Positions 44,201-50,700 of a stretch of DNA of 64,000 bases are shown in pieces. The DNA comes from Streptomyces sp. NBC_01485. Its GTDB lineage: Bacteria > Actinomycetota > Actinomycetes > Streptomycetales > Streptomycetaceae. The notes below the pieces were generated by a model. The model saw nothing but the letters and a program-made list of their open reading frames with translations. It had not been told where the DNA came from and ran no database searches. The position numbers and the translations under genes are program-made. Each line of letters starts with the position of its first letter. The first letter of the stretch is position 1. The stretch is from assembly GCF_036227125.1 (NCBI RefSeq), contig NZ_CP109435.1:62001-126000 (forward strand), written 5' to 3'.

Positions 44201-44757
44201 TCGGACTCCGGCTCTCCGCGATCTGTCCGGTCGAGGGTCAGGTCGCCCAGAAGATAGCCGGTTCCGATGTGCAGTTCGCCCGCGCACCGCATCGGTGGTC
44301 CGTGCACTATCTCCCGGGAGCGGGTGTGCGCGTACATGTCCGCCAGTGAGCGCGTGCGCACGGCGCCGGCGGTGAGTGCCACCAGGTCCAGAGGGGTGGC
44401 GTCGGCGGCGGAGACGGAGACGAGTTCGGCACGGAAGTTCTCCTGCCAGTCGCCGTTCGGTTCGTCCTCGTGCAGCCGGCGGCTCTCGGCGGTGACCGTG
44501 CGGCTCTCTCCCCCGGGGGCCGAGACATGCACCCGGATCTCGCGGTCGCGCCCCTCGGCGGTGACGATCGCCGAGGCGAAGACGATGTCGCGGAGCTCCG
44601 CCGTGCTCGTGTCCAGGCCCTGGGCGGCCAGGATGCGGTAGACGATGTCCAGGAACGTGACTCCGGGCATCACCGACACACCGTGGACCCGGTGGTTCTG
44701 CATGATGAAGTCGTCGTGCCGGAGCACGAGTTGACAGTCGATGTCGGAGTCGCTCAA
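23137..44757 (-). CDS. lnmJ: LnmJ-like trans-AT PKS, 7206 residues, with C-terminal DUF-SH-TE
   Basis: One open frame of 21.6 kb holds modules 5-9: DH-ACP-KR; KS-(carrier-like)-ECH-ACP; KS-DH-KR-MT-ACP; KS-KR-ACP; KS-ACP-ACP-DUF-SH-TE. All four KS domains have Cys, HGT and GH motifs, and no AT domain is present, so a free-standing AT must load malonyl. It starts with the DH of a module whose KS ends the upstream protein; the genes overlap by 4 bases. The DUF-SH-TE end is the hallmark of leinamycin-type synthases. Residue positions are given in the separate module entries. The overall identity is secure; the match of each module to a carbon unit is inferred. Confidence 0.93.
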   Translation of the reverse strand: MSDSDIDCQLVLRHDDFIMQNHRVHGVSVMPGVTFLDIVYRILAAQGLDTSTAELRDIVFASAIVTAEGRDREIRVHVSAPGGESRTVTAESRRLHEDEPNGDWQENFRAELVSVSAADATPLDLVALTAGAVRTRSLADMYAHTRSREIVHGPPMRCAGELHIGTGYLLGDLTLDRTDRGEPESEEDLAFHLHPAKLDAATIVAYGQTAITAAEPFIPMFIERFRAFGPLHGAFHVYVPRPEELAPSGELFHSSFSLHDEQGRPVAEVGRLTCKRIRRPEAIRDLLEEPAEPAREERSAPAGPTAAESHATWLRTRIGRLLERAPQDIDTGLGFYDMGLASADMLLVSQELEEVVRASLYPTLLFEHTTIDSLARHLDETYGRTAPGSPAPHADPHPAEAPAQPARPHRAQALRPVWTAAPTAAPEPADLIVIDAAPALLAELAPAVAAGGGRLVAVHHQAHYAATGPDSYRLDTRSREQLARMMTQLPVSGGREWAVVHAAGLNGPASPAETAVAVWAVCAAISDSRSARPRSVLVLHAAGDPDGPSALPRAEYAAAAAMGRTITAERPALRVRTVEVTGRADPQEVSGIVLAETADRSGESEVRHRGGVRQARRFAPAPLGDAPGSSLLRAHGVYLISGGAGGLGLLLAEHLARTRGARLMLSGRSTLPAALRERMRGWESHGAQAHYLSADLTEPADVDALVTRTRELFGRIDGVIHSAGTVRDGIFLGKTPDEIREVLAPKVRGIGLLDEATAGDRLDFLVAHSSLSAAVGNPGQSDYAYANAYLDHFLAAREARADRSGRSLSIAWPLWAEGGMRVTAEVTGHAARAYGTSPLPTPAGLALFERALDGSDSRIVVTHGDPDRPDDRLPAGVADWNGVDGAPGEATPGAVSTVAQSSRTAVVPASVGAPAAAGPGESDPRAEAIAVIGMAGRYPQAPDLESFWRNLAEGRDCVTEVPADRWDHEAIFDPEGGRPGTTYSRWGGFLDGMDRFDPSFFGISRREAERMDPQERLFLTTCWETLQDAGYPASRLAAHEVGVFAGVMWNHYQLVRGSAEDVSPTAMHAAVANRVSYTLNLTGPSMAVDTACSSSLTAIHLAVESLRRGECALALAGGVNASVHPQKYLQLAQGRFLSEDGRCRSFGEGGSGYVPGEGVGAVLLKPLSRAEADGDHIHGVIRATRLNHTGRTSGFTVPSPTSQAALLRDSLAAAGIGSSGIGYIEAHGTGTALGDPIEIDGLRKAFSTEDPAPAGSCAIGSVKSNIGHLESAAGIAGVTKTLLQLRNRRFVPSLHADVLNPAIDLTGTPFRIQREAQPWPEPSDGTPRRAGVSAFGAGGSNAHVVLEEYRMPPESSPAADGPELVVLSARDEDALRGYVQRMRAFLEHGDGQSGMDAAELRAVLTAGAAEALGVPANVIDPAEPLVDLGIDRTGLALLRKRIDERWPGSEGALPPDSADSVDVLAVRLSAAPPAARAVHLGNFGHTLRVGREQLAARLAVIAADVPRLIAALDRYLAVQAPAAGQYWRGTGTAAPAGEPEQDCAALFRAGRLEEAAEAWVAGADASWADPVPPRAGLRRMALPAPPLREERYWLGSWKGETARTGAPATEPARAPAAAAPREPGPAVRNSQTRPVEPYAGDEVELRVLEHGIALVTMRDRAHSNMFTAGLTHGLEAAFAEIGTREDIRAVVLTGTDTVFNLGATPDALEQLAARRTRFTDTPFVYEGLARCTRPVVAALQGRASGGGLAFGLYADLVVLDREGVYSANFLKYGFTPGMGATHILEQRLGRTLATEMFLTSRAYGGDELARRGASVPVVPHADVLPTALDLARSIAEKPAEAVAALKAELAGRLLQELPAVVEREVRMHERVLGTESLDLVQTHFRKVKEFTAPAGTPPETSEPRSRRAADPPAVPDAGPVPDGAGPLDRSVVERILTEALCAIVYATPEEIDGRLSFNELGVDSIGAVEIVRGLNQEFGLDIDSVAVYDHPTIARLTDHALRTAEQARSLHTSALSPSATVPSVPSVPSVTSVPAPSPLASAAPVPSPAPPAAPAEPARPAAVAAPAGPGPSAGPPGQVTLRPLRSTRPAPAPAPVVTQPETALPDPAVSTALAPARRPATEGDDAVAVIGMAGRFPDAENLDEFWANLAAGRSSIAEVPADRWGTEYFDPDRRAPDRSYSKWAALLADLDTFDPRFFQLSPMEAEAMDPQQRQFLQQAWRALEDAGYAVPGARRRCGVYVGASGGDYHQLLREAGQADTGQAFLGTNMAILAARIAYLLDLSGPTMTVDTACSSSLTAVHLAAEAVRSGDCEMALAGGVALMTTPQMQLWTSKAGMLSPTGRSTPFDAGADGIVLGEGVGVVVLKSLRRAQADGDHIHAVIRSSGVNGDGRTNGITAPSAASQTELLQTVHERGGVKPGDIGYAEAHGTATHLGDPIEVKSLNQVLGRAPERGFCGLGSVKANIGHTTSAAGIAGLLKVILALRHRQLPPLPGFGTPNPKLELTDSPLYVVRELSPWQPGPSRARIATVSSFGFSGTNCHLVVAEPPAREAATTEPGRTLRPVPLSARTPEALTAVAAALADAVDTESGPELVDIAYTCAVGRTHLAVRALLIAGDRTELVAQLRALASGRPPARTAAPDDVLEEAAAAYERGELPDWTPHIRGGRRIPLPTYPFARERYWTGTTTAPAVTAAPVGTQAAHAIRPQDPVASDHVVAGVPVLPGAAGLALALEAAADQGVTAPYRLSAVRWLRTCDLSRPRSVRLSYEREPEGWSFRLTADGDDEGPYMRGRFAALSADEAESADRTVDLARIAGRCTERLSGSELYEALRKSGLAYGPAFRRLEQVLAHDGEALGTLSPPAAGGAPAAPAWTSLTFLLDAALQTLAPLLRADGERARLPFAVDALTVFGDPAPARHSYVRRTGEHSFGVTLVDDDGGIRAHLDGVSLRPRTSRHDPAGLVYVPQWQEQDTPQPAAHSVRRRVAVWHPAAAGDLAAALLARHLDDDAVAIRYDTAGSGPEVPAGVPDVVYFLTDPAPSYPPQDDPSVPVLLRVVQGLLAVGGAHRDLVLKAVVAGAVAVGDGETVQPHAAGVPGLCATAAAEFPRWSVGCLDVGTGPADPRRLAASVEQETAAEPLVALRGDRRLVRVLVPATRPGGGAPTGASPWRDRGAYVILGGAGGLGLTLSRHLARTVGARIALIGRRPQDASIDTALREIAELGGEAVYLRADATDPDGIRQAVAAARERWGALNGAVHAALDLRDRSLLHMDEETLRAVLAPKVAGSAAFAGALCEDSLDFLVMFSSAVSFTQAAGQGNYAAASTFQDSYARYLDASSPYPVQVVNWGYWGSVGVVAQADYERRLAAHGVTSIDPAEGLAALEQVLVSGVPQAMVISAGPEGLARVGVRTPAERREAPTAGRGPGIEAETAPEVLARAREGFAALDTVAADLLRSEFAGLSALPPPGSRVTPGELSAALGVSGRLRQLLPAVLGVLERAGAATVAPDGSVVLTPALSDPPRLPVGEFLARHPGMAPHVLLLEACVRGLPGILAGRVPATDILFPKGSMALVEPVYAGQPGTDFFNRRLAEETVRSVRLLTGSRDRPVRIVEIGAGTGSGARFVLEACAEAGLPVAYRYTDISPAFLSHGESAFAERYPHVSFGLLDIERDPAAQGFEPGSADIVLATNVLHATTDIARTLRHVGALLGPEGLLYVNEVTRSSEFVTLTFGLTEGWWRFGDPEHRLPHSALLSPAQWRRALDSAGFRVTGARGIPGTPENELEQCLLMGERKAMVTAEQNPVVPAEAVRSYIRQVFAEVLKFEPAELDDHATFETFGVDSLVSQNIVSRLETDLGALPATLLFEHLTISLLADHLRQERARQLTALLGAPVTATRHPDVREATAVPSPVREPDRRPADRPRNADIAVIGVSGRYPGAPDLDAFWNNLSEGRTSVTEVPSDRWDWRTHFDPQPGRRNRTYSRWGGFLDGIDRFDPAFFNILPRDAADIDPQERLFLETCWDLLDQSGYLGEHTHEPMTGVFAGIMYGSYGRLAAAGWAQGRLAGAHSAYWSVANRVSYHFDLQGPSFAVDSACSSSLTAVHLAVESLRRGECRMAVAGGVNLILHPSHHVALSSLNMLAQDGACKVFDERADGFVPGEGVGAVLLKPLADAVADDDEIIAVIKGTAVNAGGRTGGYTVPNPAAQSTLIARALRNSGVDPRTIGYLEAHGTGTGLGDPIEIASLTRAFEEIGAAPERCAVSSVKANIGHLEGAAGIAGLTRTLLQLKHGRITRCVNFEKPNPKIGFDGSPFYPPTTAADWPRPLDSRTGTELPRRAGVSAFGAGGANAHVVLEEYVRPAAHGAAAEHPEERHLFLLTARTRDQLLRYAESVAELLESPGGAGRPLAGLAYTSQVGRREMAERLAVLAGSTAELADALRAFARGENRPQVTAGTAGADEGSRALLADEDGAAFVDSLLARRQWAKLARIWTAGVPVDWRAWWPSPHPRRVQLPPYPFERGSHWLSVDSPLPEPGVPAATPAETAPATECRYLRPVWEAAPLDDSGGPPDSVLVFATEAGAGETLLRRFADRGIRGVLVRPGAGFARTGTDRYVIAPGVRADHVRLVAELAADGPLPQALVHAVNGDPTGPFDARSVALGLETGFYPLLWSTAALLKAGGSTPLRVVFTHRGSLLASRPQDTAVIAVLRTLALENSRFSAVGVALGPDASAETAADRTIAELMGAHTGVVEAGYGDGVRRRRELAPVVPAGAGDAAEIGLRPGGTYLITGGTGALGLHLAEFMALHGRPLNLVLVSRNGPDPQARRRLDALAGNGVTVHWERADVTDPEQTRLLVEETIELYGALHGIVHAAGTVRDGLATAKDRPEVETVLGPKLAVMHVDEAVGGRSLDFFVVFSSLTGEVGNRGQTDYAFANGFLNRFAENRERERAEGRRQGRTVSIGWPLWRDGGMTVDEGTLRLFAQRWNMLPMSTETGLRVFCRALAGQDPVLLAVEGAASATADMEPVAPSVGEAVAGSFAGSVQEDAETAGTAETPAAPYTPEPEPEPDLAIRVEQDLRRFAAGFLLVDESDVDMSAELLDSGFDSISLTELTVEVNQAYGLDLLPTVLFECPTLEIFARHLCENHGASTAPRPLPTPVPAPATGHPTTDDVRREAADPRPVAVAAEPGRSYGPAPIAVIGMAGIMPKSPDTEAFWRHLAAGDDLVGPVPDDRTDLRDLQLTGLTGELRGGFLDRIADFDAAFFGISAAEAALMDPQQRLFLEASWRAVEDAGYRPSALAGTATGLFAGVSTSDYDDLQRRHHVDVQAHSATGLSHCILANRVSRLLDLRGPSEAVDTACSSALVAIHRAARAILDGDCDTAIAGGVNVTLSPGLFVAFGKSGMLSPDGRCKTFDKSADGYVRGEGAGAVLLKRLDRAQADGDHIHGVIRASAVNHGGRSSSLTAPNPEAQADVLIRAWTRADVSPDTVTYIETHGTGTALGDPVEIEGLKRAFEHLYAEAGLPGAAEPHIALGAVKTNIGHLEAASGIAGVLKTLLCLKHRELPPPLHFTEPNPYLRLDGTPLFINAETRPWAGAVDADGRTVRRAGVSSFGFGGSNAHVVLEEYRPQERTVAPDNLAQDDEVLLFPLSAPGSEALGAYARNLAAAVRSDTGADLRQIAYTLQTGRESHTERLVLLASGRDRLVEQLTAVAAGEESGTGIHRGSAAKPSPSAPAVTEHDAPEVVARAWVAGASVDWAARWSGRSPGRVPLPGFPWTRVRHWFKAGLPDPTPAQSGPEGREVAAPERGPSSVLPQPVRKAPAARPSGGLITLTPTTAPTPLPAAPAAPEPVAVPAPEPVSRREASRREVAELIHSSLAEVLELDPSAISPTSSFVALGLDSIFRMELARRLNVEYGLDLKASELYDYDTIEQLTAIVAAAQDEPAPETPTAGPPAASAPVPPPAASDPVPDVAATAPTRPTPPSAPMPAPVRTAPAVPPAPVPAPAATDAPAAGDVRKDTEELLVELISGIAGRSLVPDRAFADNGLTSFDMLRTVSVLEKRFGAQRKTLLFDRPTVPELATHLLTEYGPLTVERLREAGSGGALAPRPAGQTAALAPGAGGTRRGDCVVVRKRLLATHPELARAVEEADRRWAKEGGLAGRDIAPLLFMGADREGYFNFSRQNGTLFAWSYVGSRAYLPMLIAEYVDYADRHGLEPSFLSVERIESVADVRFTSTPFGAVQRLNDLSSFTLAGSRMRRLRYMVNRFEAAGACETAEYGVGTDPAVDRGIATLMDRWGETKQMVNPYVAVVREEICQGRLAERHRMFLTRMDGKLSSAIIVTKIPSEPGYLLDLEFYPGDAPIGGLEYAIVEIIGHLAAEGVEIFSFGASFGVKAGESPNASAEAENGLAELRSVGIFDEGNFQFKNKFRPVNTPVYLCQRDDDRRSAVADVILMIASPDLDATAPEELPDTSSSEPVPAPAPTGACAPQSAPDSDPLPAASAASVPAVADGPHTAKTVDPVRNPLTLPTTAVTHDLITDSWAELEGPAMTVRMAELTERAAGTDADGDGLSAVPWLDFDCVVPTPSGRTAEALLCRSWSGLPQAAVHNSLFPTLLMSLADNGFEPVALPGLQPVTRPDPFRNVDLAALDEALGSRPGGVSMVCLELSDNAQGGYPISLANLREVRQRLAAVGVPLVLDATRIVENAIFIAEHEEGQQGRNIWKIVADLTRTADVVTMGLSKDFGIDFGGLVATSSPTLAARLREQTATRGHQVNLAGRRVITAALTDPGGVAGQVGRRRAAVKMLWNRLTRAGIPVIGPAAGHCVLLDVGAMKQFADFEHPVPSCLAWLYEHTGVRGGPHLATGPEAAPLIRLAVPVGTETSQIRLISKSMESLFRSGPAPVELIPVNPAAPPSQAVYHLAEAVPDDIREALREGVRAKDDNLGVLQDGGARVEHRLVRLPEGEVEAFTAGDGPTLLLIHPFNIGAGVFTRQFTGLADRYRVVVLHAPGVGATTASADLTLSGLAEVHRAALRELGVSAPVHLAGASFGGLTAQMFALRHPDEVASLTLVCSSYKCANRVGEVNRLDVVLQEDFDKIAAESPCGPTPELRGSLEAMISRCESMDPQTGLRYLDVFAQEPDLLARLPEISVPTLVVQGRHDSVIPVKTAHLLHGAIPGARYQEIDGAGHFPALTRAEDFNAVLTGFLSEHDGEQQ
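29368..33012 (-). other. Module 8: KS-KR-ACP
   Basis: KS 3916-4345 (Cys4088), KR about 4530-5010 (TGGTGALG near 4776, Tyr4923) and ACP with Ser5097 (GFDSISL). A beta-hydroxyl is expected; no dehydratase is present in the module. Confidence 0.87.
33148..38391 (-). other. Module 7: KS-DH-KR-MT-ACP
   Basis: KS 2123-2550 (Cys2293). DH 2695-2955 with His2714 (HVVAGVPVLP) and Asp2880 in DAALQ. KR 2985-3390 with the LGGAGGLG loop near 3172 and Tyr3317. C-methyltransferase 3430-3790 with the SAM motif VEIGAGTGSG near 3606. ACP with Ser3836. It should install an alpha-methyl alkene, matching the methyl-branched olefin of leinamycin. Confidence 0.88.
38657..38693. repeat. Tandem 9-base units in a Pro/Ala/Ser linker
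   Basis: Four imperfect copies of GGCACGGAT encode a Ser-Val-Pro repeat in the flexible linker between the module 6 ACP and the module 7 KS. Coding slippage is the likely origin. Confidence 0.7.
38758..41985 (-). other. Module 6: KS-(carrier-like)-ECH-ACP
   Basis: KS residues 925-1350 (Cys1092). A carrier-like insert at 1395-1465 interrupts the post-KS linker and has Arg1432 (GIDRTGL) where the phosphopantetheine Ser should be. ECH domain at 1635-1890 resembles PksI-type decarboxylating hydratases (KYGFTPGMGAT). ACP at 1925-2000 has Ser1964. There is no KR, so the module leaves a beta-keto group, which is the substrate type for beta-branching. Confidence 0.8.
42088..43575 (-). other. Module 5 KR domain (after its ACP)
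   Basis: Residues about 395-890 form a structural half and a catalytic KR half: NADPH loop SGGAGGLG at about 636 and Tyr783 in SDYAYANAYL with the preceding SSLS serine. The order DH-ACP-KR, with the KR after the carrier, is unusual for most PKSs but common in trans-AT systems. Confidence 0.85.
43633..44757 (-). other. Module 5 part: split DH and first ACP of the LnmJ-like protein
   Basis: Residues 1-285 are a DH domain: His22 in NHRVHGVSVMP (HxxxGxxxxP) and Asp199 in KLDAAT are in place. Residues 305-375 are an ACP with Ser342 (GLASADML). The KS of this module is at the C terminus of the LnmI-like protein, so the module is split between two polypeptides at the KS-DH junction. Confidence 0.85.
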
Positions 44758-47700
44758 CGGTTCGTCCTCTCAGAGGTGCCCGGAACGACCCGTGCGGCGG
44801 GGCCGGGACGGAAGTTCAGAGTCAGGATCGAGGCAGCGGCACGCCGTGGCGCGGGTGTGGTCGCCGCGTGGTCGGCGGGTCGGGCCGCCGGGGGCTCCAG
44901 CCAGTGACGGCGGCGGTCGAAGACCGGGCGGGGCAGCGGCAGGCGCGGGTACGGGTGGGCGGCACCGGTCCCGGCGGTGGGCTCGCTGACGATCAGATGG
45001 GCGTTCGTGCCGCCGAGTCCGAAGGCGCTGACGCCGGCGACCCGGGGCCGCCCGTCGTCCGGCCAGTCGCGCAGGACCGTGTTGGGGTAGAACGGCGAGT
45101 CGGCGAAGTCGAAACGGGGATTCGGTGTCGTGCAGTGCAGCGTCGGCGGGATCTGGCGGTGTTTCAGGGCGAGGACCGCCTTGGCCAGCCCCGCCATGCC
45201 CGCCGCGCTGAGCAGGTGGCCGATGTTCGACTTGACGCTGCCGACGGCACAGAAGCCACGGCGGTCGGTGCTTTCCCGGAACACGTCGGTCAGCGCCCGC
45301 ACCTCGATCGGATCGCCGATCATGGTGCCGGTGCCGTGCGCCTCGATCATCCCGATCCGGTCGGCGGTCAGGCCGCCGAGGGCGAGCGCCCGCCGGACGG
45401 CCTTGCCCTGGGCCGTCGGGTTGGGTGTGGTGAGGCCCATGGTCCGGCCGTCGTTGTTGACGGCCACCGCGTCGATGACGGCCAGGACGCGGTCCCCGTC
45501 GGCGAGCGCCCCGGCCAGCGGTTTGAGCAGGACGACCCCACAGCCTTCGCCGGGTACGAAGCCGTCGGCGTCGCGGTCGAAGGTGGCACAGCGGCCGGTG
45601 GGCGACAGCGCCCGTACCGCACTGAACTCGAGGTAGGGCTTCTCGTCGAGGAGGACGTCCGCCCCGGCGACGATCGCCAGTTCCGACTCGCCGTCCAGCA
45701 GACTGCGGCAGGCGAGCTGGATCGCCACCAGTGCGGAGGAGCAGGCGCTGTCGACCACGAGGTTGGGTCCGTGCAGATCGAAGTGGTGCGCCACCCGGGC
45801 GGCGGCGAAGTTCTGGTCCGTGCCCAGACCCGCGGCGCCGGTGCGCAGTCCTACCCGGTCGCCGTAGTTGCCGAGCCGGGTGCCGACGAAGACGCCCACC
45901 TCGCGGCCGCTCAGCTCGTCGGGCCGGTATCCGGCGTCGGCCAGGCAGCCCGCGGTGCCTTCGAGTACCAGCCGTACGGCCGGATCGAGGCAGGTGGCCT
46001 CCTCTTCGCTCATGCCGAAGTAGTGGTGGTCGAACTCCTCGATGCCTTCGATGAAGCCGCCCCAGCGGCTGATGCTGTGGCCCAGTTCGTGCCGGGGGCG
46101 GTAGAGGGCGTGGTGGTCCCAGCGGGTGGCGGGAATCTCGGTGACGGAGTCCCGGCCGGCGGCGAGGTTGGCCCAGAAGGCCGTCGCGTCAGGTGCTCCC
46201 GGGAACCGGCAGTCGAGCCCGACGATCGCGACCCTGCGGTCGTCGGGCGGCTCCGTACCCGCCTGAGGGGGCGTGGGAACGGGAACTCCGGCCGGTGCCG
46301 AGTCGGGGGCCGGTGCCGAGACCGCGGGCGGGGGCAGGGGCTGAGGCCGGTCCCCGGTCCGCTGTCCGCGTTCGACCGCTGTCCGCGCCGTGGGGTCCTG
46401 CGCAAGCATGCCCTGCTCGCGCAGGTACGTGCCGAGCCGGTCGAGTGTGGGGTGGTCGAGCAGCACGGCCGGCTCCAGACTGCGGCCGGTCCGCTGCTCG
46501 ATCTGCTGGACGAGCTCGCCGAGCATCACGGACTCCAGCCCCAGGTCGCCGAAGGGCACGGTGCTGTCCAGCCGGGGCAGCGGAATCGCGAGCGCCTGCG
46601 AGAACAGCTCGGCCAGCCAGAGCGGCGGGGCCGGGTACCTGTTCGCCTCGGCGGCGCCGGGGGCCGCCGGGGACACCGGGGGGCGGTGGGCGTGCAGGAG
46701 CGTGGCCGGGTCGAAACGGTCGTCGAGCGGCACGCACGGCACCAATGCGGCCGGTCCGGACGTGGTCAGGACCGACTCCAGTACCCGCAGTCCCTCCTCG
46801 TCCGTGATCGCGTCCAGCCCGGCGGGCGCTCCCGCTTCCGAGTGGGCCGCGCCCATTCCCGTACCGAGCCAGGTGGGCCAGTGCACACAGCGGTAGCGGG
46901 TCGGCCCGGTCCGGCCCGGCCGGTCGGCGAAGTAGTCCAGGAAGGCGTTGGCCGCGGCGTAGTCACTGACACCCGCGCCCAGCCGTGGCACGACGCCGCT
47001 CACCGAGGACATCAGCACGAAGAACTCCGGCGAATGGGCGGCGCAGAGCCGGTCCAGCTGCTCCGTCAGGGTGGTCTTCGGTTCGAGGACGTCGTGCAGG
47101 TCCCCGAGCGTCTTGTGGATGAAGGAGGGGCGGCCCCGGCTGGGCAGCCCGGCGCAGTGGATCACGCCGCCGACCGGTCCGAGGCGGTCCCTGACACGTT
47201 CGAGGAAGGCGGCGAGGCCGAAGTCGGCCGTACCGGCGGTGGCGGTCGCGTGCAGCAGGACCATGGCGCCGGCGCGTTCGAGCGCCTGGATGCTGCCCAC
47301 CGCCGTCGCCTCGACGGCGGACAGGTCCTCGTCGGCCCAACGGTGGCGCGGGGGCAGCGGGTCGGCGCTGACCAGGGCGAGCCTGCGGGCTCCCCGGTCG
47401 ACGAGCCTGCGTGCCACCAGGGCGCCGATGCCCCGGGTTCCGCCGGTGACGAGGTAGACCTTCGCGGGATCCGCGCGGTACACGGCGGCGGACGGCGCGG
47501 CGACCGGGCTCAGCACGGGCAGGTAGCGCTGCTCTCCCCTGTGGCACACCTCGGCCGTCGGGTCGTCGCTCGCCCATTCGGCCAGCAACTGGCGGGCCAG
47601 GAGGGGCGCGGTGGCGTCGCTGTCGCAGACGGTCGCCCGGACGGAGCGGTACTCGGCACCGAGCAGGCGTACGAAGCCCGCCGTGCGGGCACCGGCCGGG

Positions 47701-50700
47701 CTGGGCGGCTGCTCCCCCGCGGCACTGCGGGAGGGATCCTGCCGGAGGCCGTCCTGCGGGGCCCGGAGGCCGCAGACCGCCTGGACGACCCGCAGCCGGG
47801 TGCCGCCCCGCCGGGCGATGAGGCGCTGGAGCATCGCCGGCCGGGCGAGCCAGGGACCGGGATCCCCGCCGTCGCGGTCCAGGTCGCACAGGTCGATCCA
47901 GCCGGCCAGGTCGGGCTGTCGGCCGGCCAGCGCGTCCATCAGCGCGACGCCGTCCCGCTCGTCGGTGAACCCGGGGGTCGTGCCTGTCGGGCCGCCTTCC
48001 CTGACCAGCGTGACGCGGCCTTGCCCGAAAGCTGCGGCCACCTGGTGGGCGGCCTCCCAGGACCTGTCCGTGTAGAGGCAGACGATCCGGCCGTCCACCG
48101 GCGGGCCGGCGCTCACGGTGGAGAGTTCCGCGGGCTCCCAGGTCTTCGCGTACAGCAGCACCTCGCGGCCTTTCTGCTCCTGCCCGGAGGCGGCGACCGT
48201 CGGCCCGGACTCACGGATCGGCGGCGTCGGCGTCGGCCTCGGGCCGAGAGCCGGGGTCGGTGTCGAAACCGGTGTCGGTGTCGGTATCGGTGTCGGCCAG
48301 TACCGTTCCCGGGCGAACGGGTACGCCGGGACTCCCACCAGGCGGGGCCGGTCGCCCCGGTGCAGGCGGGCCCACTCGATCCGGCCGCCGACCGCCCAGT
48401 GGCGGGCCAGCTCCCTCAGGTCGTGGTACGCGCTGTCGGGCGGCTGCGCGGCCCGTGGGGTCGCGGTCCCCGGCGCCCTGCCGCGGACCGTCTGGGCGAG
48501 GTCACCGTCGAGGAAACGGGCCAGGAGGGCGCGCAGTTCGGCCGGGCCGGAGGCGACCACGGCCAGCCGCTCGCTCATGTGCTCACGCCCGGACTGCAGG
48601 GTATGGGCGAGGTCGGCCATCGAGGGAAGACCGGCCCGGGTCAGGAACGAGAGCCAGCGGGTCGCCAGCTCCGCCAGCCGCTCCTCGTCCCGGGCCGACA
48701 GCACGATCAGCTGCTGCCGCTCCGGACGGCCCGCGGCCGGCACCGATGCGGGCAGATACTCCTCCACCACGACATGCGCGTTGGCGCCGCCCGCGCCGAA
48801 GGCGCTGATCCCGGCCCGCCGGGGACCGGAGGCCGGGGCCGCCCAGTCGGCGGCCTCGCGCTGGACGACGAAGGGGCAGGCAGACCAGTCGATGTCCGCG
48901 TTGAGCTGCTCCGCGTGCAGCGACGGCACGAGCCGCCGGTGGCGCAGTTGCAGGATCACCTTGGTCAGGCCGGCGATTCCCGCCGCCGCCTCCAGGTGAC
49001 CGATGTTGGACTTGACCGAGCCGATCGCGCACGTTCCGGCCGCCACCCCGTCGAAGGCCCGGGCCAGACCGTTGATCTCCACCGGGTCGCCGAGGGCCGT
49101 GCCGGTGCCGTGCGCCTCCAGATAGCCGATCGTCCGGGGGTCGACTGCCGCGTCACGCAGCGCGTCCGCGACCAGTTCGCCCTGGGCGACCGGGCTCGGC
49201 ACCATGTATCCGTTGGTCCGTCCGCCGTGGTTGACGGCGCTGCCCCGGATGACCGCGTGGATGCGATCGCCGTCCGCGACGGCCTGTGCGAGCGGCTTGA
49301 GGAGGACGGCGCCCACCCCTTCTCCGGGGACGAACCCGTCGCCGCCCGCGCCGAAGCTGCGGCAGCGGTGGTCGCCGGAGGCCATGCGCAGCCGCTGCTG
49401 CTGGCGGAACTTGTGCGGGTGCAGGGAAAGGTTGACGCCGCCCACCAGGGCCGCCTCGCACTCTCCCGCCCGCAGCGCGCGGACCGCCAGGTGGAGCGTC
49501 GTCAGCGAGGCCGAGCACATGGTGTCCACGGTCATGCTGGGTCCGTGCAGGTCGAGGAAGTACGAGACCCGGTTCGCGATCCCGGCGATCGCGGAGCCGG
49601 TGTCCGAGTGCGTACCGCCGAGTGACTGCTCGACCCCGAAGAAGGGGTACTCGTTGTACATCGCCCCCGCGTACACCCCGACCCGTCCGCCGTGCCGCTC
49701 GCGCAGCCGGGCGCGGGTGTAGCCGGCGTCCTCCAGGGTCTCCCAGGCCACTTCCAGGAAGAGCCGTTCCTGGGGGTCCATCAACACGGCGTCCCGGGGG
49801 GAGATGTGGAAGAACAGGGGGTCGAAGCGGTCGACGCCGTCGAGGAAACCGCCCCACATCAGATCGGCGGGCCAGTCCGGCCGCAGACGGTCGTGCGGGA
49901 GTCGGCCGATCGCGTCGCCGCCCCGGAGCAGCAGGTCCCAGAACCGGTCGAGGTCGAGTGCCTGCGGATAGCGGCCGGCGATGCCGATGACTGCCACGGC
50001 GTCCTCGGGGACGGCCTCGTGCGCTTCTTCGGGCCCGGTCACCGGCTCGGGCGCAGTCACCGGCCGCGACAGCGGCTGCGGCTGCGGGGCGTTCACCGCC
50101 GTGGCCCGTTTCCGCTGCCAGGGCCCGTCCGTCCGGGCGGCGAGTTCGGCGGCGATCCCCGCCAGGTCGGTCCGTTCGAAGAACAGCGTGCGGGATACCG
50201 GCTCCGAGAAGTCCTCGGCCAGCGAGCCGTTCAGCCTGCCGATCAGGTAGGAGGTGAGGCCGTAGTGCTCCAGCGGTGTGTAGGGGTCGAGCCGCTCCAC
50301 CGGGATGCCGGAGACTTCCGCGTAGATCCGCAGGACGTACTCCTGGGCGGCGGCCCCGCCCTCGGCTGCGGGTATGCCGTCGGGGCGGTCCTGCGCGGGA
50401 CCGGTCGGCCTGTGCTCGTCGAGGGCGAACGGGTAGCCGGGCAGTGGCACCCGGCGCAGGCCGGGCGTGCGGAGCGCGCCCCAGGCGACGGGCCTGCCCG
50501 CCAGCCAGACGGCAGCGGCCCCGGCGGCATCGGCCGGGACGATCTCTTCCCCGGACTCGCCCGGCCCGCCGACCACCGCGGTTTCCGTTCCGGGCTGCGG
50601 GCGGCCTCTGCCGAACGCGTCCAGCGCGTCCCGCAGTTCGGGCAGTCCGGCGCACACCACCGCCAGGCGGTGCGCCATGTGGACCCGGCCGTCCTGGAGG

